Of a DNA stretch of 12,149 bases, positions 9,829 through 12,149 are shown in pieces. Every line of letters begins with the position of its first letter. Position 1 is the stretch's first letter. Both the position numbers and the translations under genes were made by a program. Under the pieces are notes generated by a model. The model ran no database searches and was not told the origin of the DNA. It was given only the letters and a program-made list of their open reading frames with translations. Origin of the DNA: Neocallimastix lanati (nom. inval.) (lineage: Eukaryota > Neocallimastigomycota > Neocallimastigomycetes > Neocallimastigales > Neocallimastigaceae); the NCBI GenBank assembly GCA_016946835.1, contig JACVTC010000679.1, forward strand, positions 1 through 12,149. Reading direction: 5' to 3'.

Positions 9829-10218
9829 TGTTAAAAATATTCAAAGTATGATTTGCTGAGAAGCTCTGAACTTAAGCTTCAATTCCATATGCCTTCGAGC
9901 TCGCCCGGGCTACTACAAGCCGAGATATTCTAGATTAAAAAATATTTTATTAATAAATAAGTTTTGTAAAAAAATTCTTTGCAAAAATTATATCACTAAA
10001 AAATATAATTTAATAAATATAATTTAATAATTAATAATACTTTTTTTGCTTTATTTAATCTTAAATTGTGTTATATTCCATTAAAATTAATTATGTATAA
10101 AAATATAAATAGAAAATAATAGAAAAAAATTTTTTATTTTTATTTAAAATTTCCTATTCTATAATTCTATTAGATAATTCTAATAATTATATGTTAATAT
10201 ATCCCTTCAAATTTAACA
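9829..10218 (-). repeat. proposed copia 3' LTR
   Basis: On the minus strand, TGTTAAATTTG begins at 10218, shortly after the pol stop (10325-10323), and a TTTTTAACA end falls at 9829. This gives TGTTA...TAACA termini and a length of 390 bp, within the usual copia range. An AATAAA (minus, 10055-10050) lies inside it, and TATA-like sequence is present near 10100. The purine tract preceding the start (AATGAAGA) is weak. The left end in particular is a guess without the 5' LTR. Confidence 0.4.
9855..9932. other. GC-rich island in AT-rich surroundings
   Basis: Positions 9855-9925 have 37 G/C of 71 by hand count, while the flanks are almost pure A/T. The island contains six six-base palindromes: CTTAAG 9871, AAGCTT 9874, CATATG 9886, GAGCTC 9897, CCCGGG 9904 and TCTAGA 9929. 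On the plus strand 9847-9933 is open for 28 codons ending in TAG (LRSSELKLQFHM, then PSSSPGLLQAEIF). On the minus strand another short frame exists. It may be the U5/leader part of the copia LTR, a short exon, a structured RNA, or a cloning-linker contaminant. No tRNA fold was recognised. Confidence 0.6.
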
Positions 10219-10322
10219 TCTTCATTGACAGATGTTCGATTTGTTAAAAATTATTATAAATCAGGGATAAACTCTGTTAGGTAAACTTTCCCTTAAATTT
10301 ACTAAATTTTGTCCCGTTTAGG

Positions 10323-10945
10323 TTATTTCATAAATCCATCAGCTAAAATTCCTTTCAGATTTAATATATTTCTTTCTTTACTTTATTCTCTTTTATTAGA
10401 TTCCTTATGTGATGATATTTTATATCGATAAGCCTCGACTTTTGTGTTGATAGATTGATTTTATTATCCACATAAAAATGATATGAACTGATTATTGATA
10501 CCTAATTCTTTCATTTAAGTTTATATATCATAATCCATATTATGTTTGACACAATCACTGATGCTGTAATATTCAGTTTCAGCTGTGGAAGTAGCCACAT
10601 AATGCTAAAGTTTTGACTGGCAGCCAGCTTTGTAGGTGAATTCCAGAGTGTTATCAAAAAAAAACCTGACGTTGATTTCCTAGTTAATTGCATCACCTCC
10701 GTAATCAGCATCTGCGTACGCCTTTCGACTGCTATCACCTGAAAACTTAAAATTTTAATCCGTAGTTCTTAGTTTTTTTGAGGTATTTGAAAAGTTTTTT
10801 CACATTCATATGTTCATCCAATCTTCAAGTGTTGGATTTTTTTTTTCTTGAAGTTCTCTTTATATAAAACAAAATAATGGACTTTGTACAGATCTCCAGG
10901 TAGAGAAGATTACCTATGACGCTTCTGTAAAAGTGTTTCATCAAA
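10323..10945 (-). pseudogene. copia pol remnant: connecting region and RNase H
   Basis: Frame-by-frame reading of the minus strand gives, in order: FYRSVIGNLLYLEICTKS (~10944-10890), the element-wide 'YR..IG.LLYL...TRPDI' motif; VKKLFKYLKKTKNYGLKF (~10804-10750); AYADADYGGDA (~10720-10685), the RNase H 'YSDADWAGD' motif; RKSTSGFF just after a one-base frame change (~10680-10655); VATSTAETEYYSISDCV (~10600-10550), the 'ALSSTEAEY' motif; HIRNLIKEN (~10410-10380); and LADGFMK with stop TAA at 10346-10323, matching the usual LADGFTK end. At least three frame changes and several stops separate these, so no active RNase H can be made. The DNA strand reading and order fit the reverse transcriptase remnant to the right. 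Confidence 0.85.
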
Positions 10946-11366
10946 TTTTTATAGCTTTTTATTCATGATTTTTAATCGGTTTTAAGTTCATAGTTGGTTT
11001 ATATTTTTCCATTTATATTTCTTTAGTAGTTCATTTATATATCCTAATTGATGCATTAAGTAGCAGTTGTAATACTTGAACTTAATTCAATAATTGAAAT
11101 CTAATTCTCCAATATCTTTAATGCTAAAAATTAGTTTTAATTTTCCCTTTAACTTTGGTATTTCATTTTCTCTATCTATTAATAATATATTATCGACATA
11201 TACTGCTATAGTACTTGTGATATTGTTACAGCTGTTCTTTCTACATAGATGTAAAGTTCGCCTTGTGAGTTGATTGAAGTTTATAACCAAATAGAACATG
11301 GTTTTTAATTTTTCATTCCAAGCTCTATCTGTATGCTTTAGCTCGTATATGGTTTAATTTAATTTA

Positions 11367-11374
11367 TAAAAAAA
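11367..11374. repeat. 8-bp target duplication, left
   Basis: TAAAAAAA occurs directly before GGGGAGAG and again directly after the right end of the element. Because it is mostly A, a 7- or 8-bp length cannot be separated from chance A runs with full certainty. Confidence 0.55.
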
Positions 11375-11879
11375 GGGGAGAGTTGCATTTCGCCAAGTAG
11401 TGTATTGATATAAATAAATGAATAAATAAATAAATATTAATTCAAAACAATTTTTTTTAAAATTGTTTTTATTCGATATTGTTAGAAATAAAGTTTATAA
11501 TATTTAATATATATTTATTTCTTAGATTTAGTTAATAGTTAATTATAATTAAATGTATTGAAATTATGGCTTAACCTTTATGTACATTGTATAATAAACA
11601 TATTGTAGCAGTATAAGATATTCATGTAATAATTAATGAAATATAAAAATTATATCAATAATTAATAAAAATAAAATAATAATAAATAAAGTAATCTCAA
11701 GATTACATTCAATTAATAAAGGATATTAATAATATTTAATTTTATTTGTTGATTTATTTATTTATTTAATAATTTTCAATTTGGCGAAATGCCACATTTT
11801 TTTAATACGCCACATGCTTTCAAAAAAATTGGCGAAATGCAATTTGGCGAAATGCAATTTGGCGAAATGCCCCACACCC
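11375..11879. mobile_element. 505-bp non-autonomous TIR transposon (MITE, possibly hAT-like) inside copia RT
   Basis: The left end reads GGGGAGAGTTGCATTTCGCC, and the right end reads, on the other strand, GGGTGTGGGGCATTTCGCCAA. The inverted homology is continued inside by AAAT-rich arms (left 11409-11436, right 11750-11772). It is flanked by TAAAAAAA on both sides. An 8-bp duplication and G-rich ends (compare the CAGGG-type ends of many hAT elements) suggest hAT, but this is inference. The interior has no coding capacity and contains a small palindrome (GTAATCTcaAGATTAC near 11692). The right end carries a threefold 15-bp repeat. It splits the copia reverse transcriptase, so it landed after the copia element. 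Confidence 0.75.
11829..11873. repeat. 15-bp tandem repeat at the right end of the TIR element
   Basis: TTGGCGAAATGCAAT repeats with GGCGA at 11831, 11846 and 11861. A further related copy is at 11781-11792. The repeated unit contains the inner TIR motif, so one end of the transposon has multiplied its own terminal sequence. Confidence 0.85.
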
Positions 11880-11887
11880 TAAAAAAA
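11880..11887. repeat. 8-bp target duplication, right
   Basis: TAAAAAAA directly follows the right terminus and matches 11367-11374. The copia-derived sequence resumes immediately after it. Confidence 0.55.
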
Positions 11888-12149
11888 GTATTGTTATAAA
11901 AGGAATAACTCTAACCCCTTTGGTGCTTTCTAATTCTTCTTTTATTAAGGCGTTGAGGTACGCAGCATCAATGTTGGTTTGGACAATTTTGAACCTTTTA
12001 TGTAATGCAATTGATATGATTATTATTCTCAAAAGAATTTAACTTCAGTGTCGGAGAGAAATTGAAAATATAGTCAATACCATATTGCTTAGTGAAACCA
12101 CGAGTAATTAGTGGCGCTTTTCTTTTGATGAAATTCCCATTAGGGTCCT

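Larger units (their letters stand above)
9829..12149 (-). mobile_element. degenerate Ty1/copia LTR retrotransposon, 3' part, continues past right edge
   Basis: Read on the minus strand from 12149, translated fragments in several frames follow the order of a copia pol C-terminal half: reverse transcriptase, then the connecting region, then RNase H, then a stop, then a non-coding tail, then a proposed LTR. Gag, protease, integrase and the 5' LTR would lie to the right of the window. The coding part is broken by in-frame stops, at least four frame changes and a 505-bp transposon, so the copy is dead. The frames still match the copia consensus clearly in places, which suggests moderate age. Confidence 0.85.
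10980..12149 (-). pseudogene. copia pol remnant: reverse transcriptase, split by a transposon
   Basis: The minus strand from 12149 reads through KRKAPLITRGFTKQYGIDY and NFSPTLKLNS. After a frame change near 12030 comes RFKIVQTNIDAAYLNALIKE (~11998-11940), the copia 'QMDVKTAFLNG' region. The 505-bp element at 11375-11879 then interrupts. Beyond it come YELKHTDRAWNEKLK (~11344-11300; copia 'LYGLKQ..R.W'), AVYVDNILLI (active-site region, 11206-11177), KDIGELDF, an in-frame TGA at 11086-11084, then YINELLKKYKW. The catalytic YVDD is YVDN here (Y codon begins at 11200), a loss of one metal-binding Asp. Frameshift, stops, insertion and the active-site change each mark it as inactive. The N-terminal part of pol lies outside the window. 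Confidence 0.88.

Noticed and set aside
9847-9933. tRNA or snRNA gene in the GC-rich island
   Set aside because: No cloverleaf, A/B-box pair in proper order, or known snRNA motif could be found on either strand.

Overview
The window reads as nuclear DNA of a very AT-rich eukaryote, possibly an arthropod, although nothing here fixes the lineage. It is AT-rich almost throughout, full of TTA/TAA/AAAT microsatellites and long A or T runs, and carries a decayed Ty1/copia retrotransposon, a retrocopy with a poly(A) tail and a short terminal-inverted-repeat transposon. I see no intact host gene, tRNA, rRNA, operon or CRISPR array. The only clear protein homology is to copia pol.

Layout: (1) 1-162 is a run of perfect inverted repeats. 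(2) 163-800 is featureless AT-rich DNA. (3) 801-3868 (copy A) and 4619-9042 (copy B) are two diverged direct copies of one segment, separated by about 750 bp of homopolymer-rich spacer. Both contain the same series of ATCACAG/CTGTGAT inverted-repeat modules, a (TTA)n unit and an AAAT-rich 3' part. Copy B is longer for two visible reasons: a 0.53-kb reverse-transcribed insertion (4813-5344, flanked by a 15-bp target-site duplication, with the pre-insertion site preserved in copy A), and a local amplification of one ~300-bp (TTA)n unit to four tandem copies. (4) 9065-9137 is a perfect 28-bp hairpin just past the end of copy B. (5) 9138-9828 is AT-rich filler. (6) 9829-12149 is a minus-strand copia remnant: a proposed 3' LTR (containing a striking GC-rich island at 9855-9932), then RNase H and reverse transcriptase remains broken by stops and frameshifts. 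The reverse transcriptase is split by a 505-bp element with TIRs and an 8-bp target duplication, and the remnant continues past the right edge.

The order of events can be partly read from the sequence. The A/B duplication came before the retrocopy and before the (TTA)n amplification. The copia insertion came before the small TIR element that sits inside it. The most interesting items are the retrocopy with its unrecognised reading frame, the nested transposon, the GC island, the hairpin array at the left edge, and the interleaved inverted repeats at 2661-2754. No new enzymatic or defence system can be supported here.
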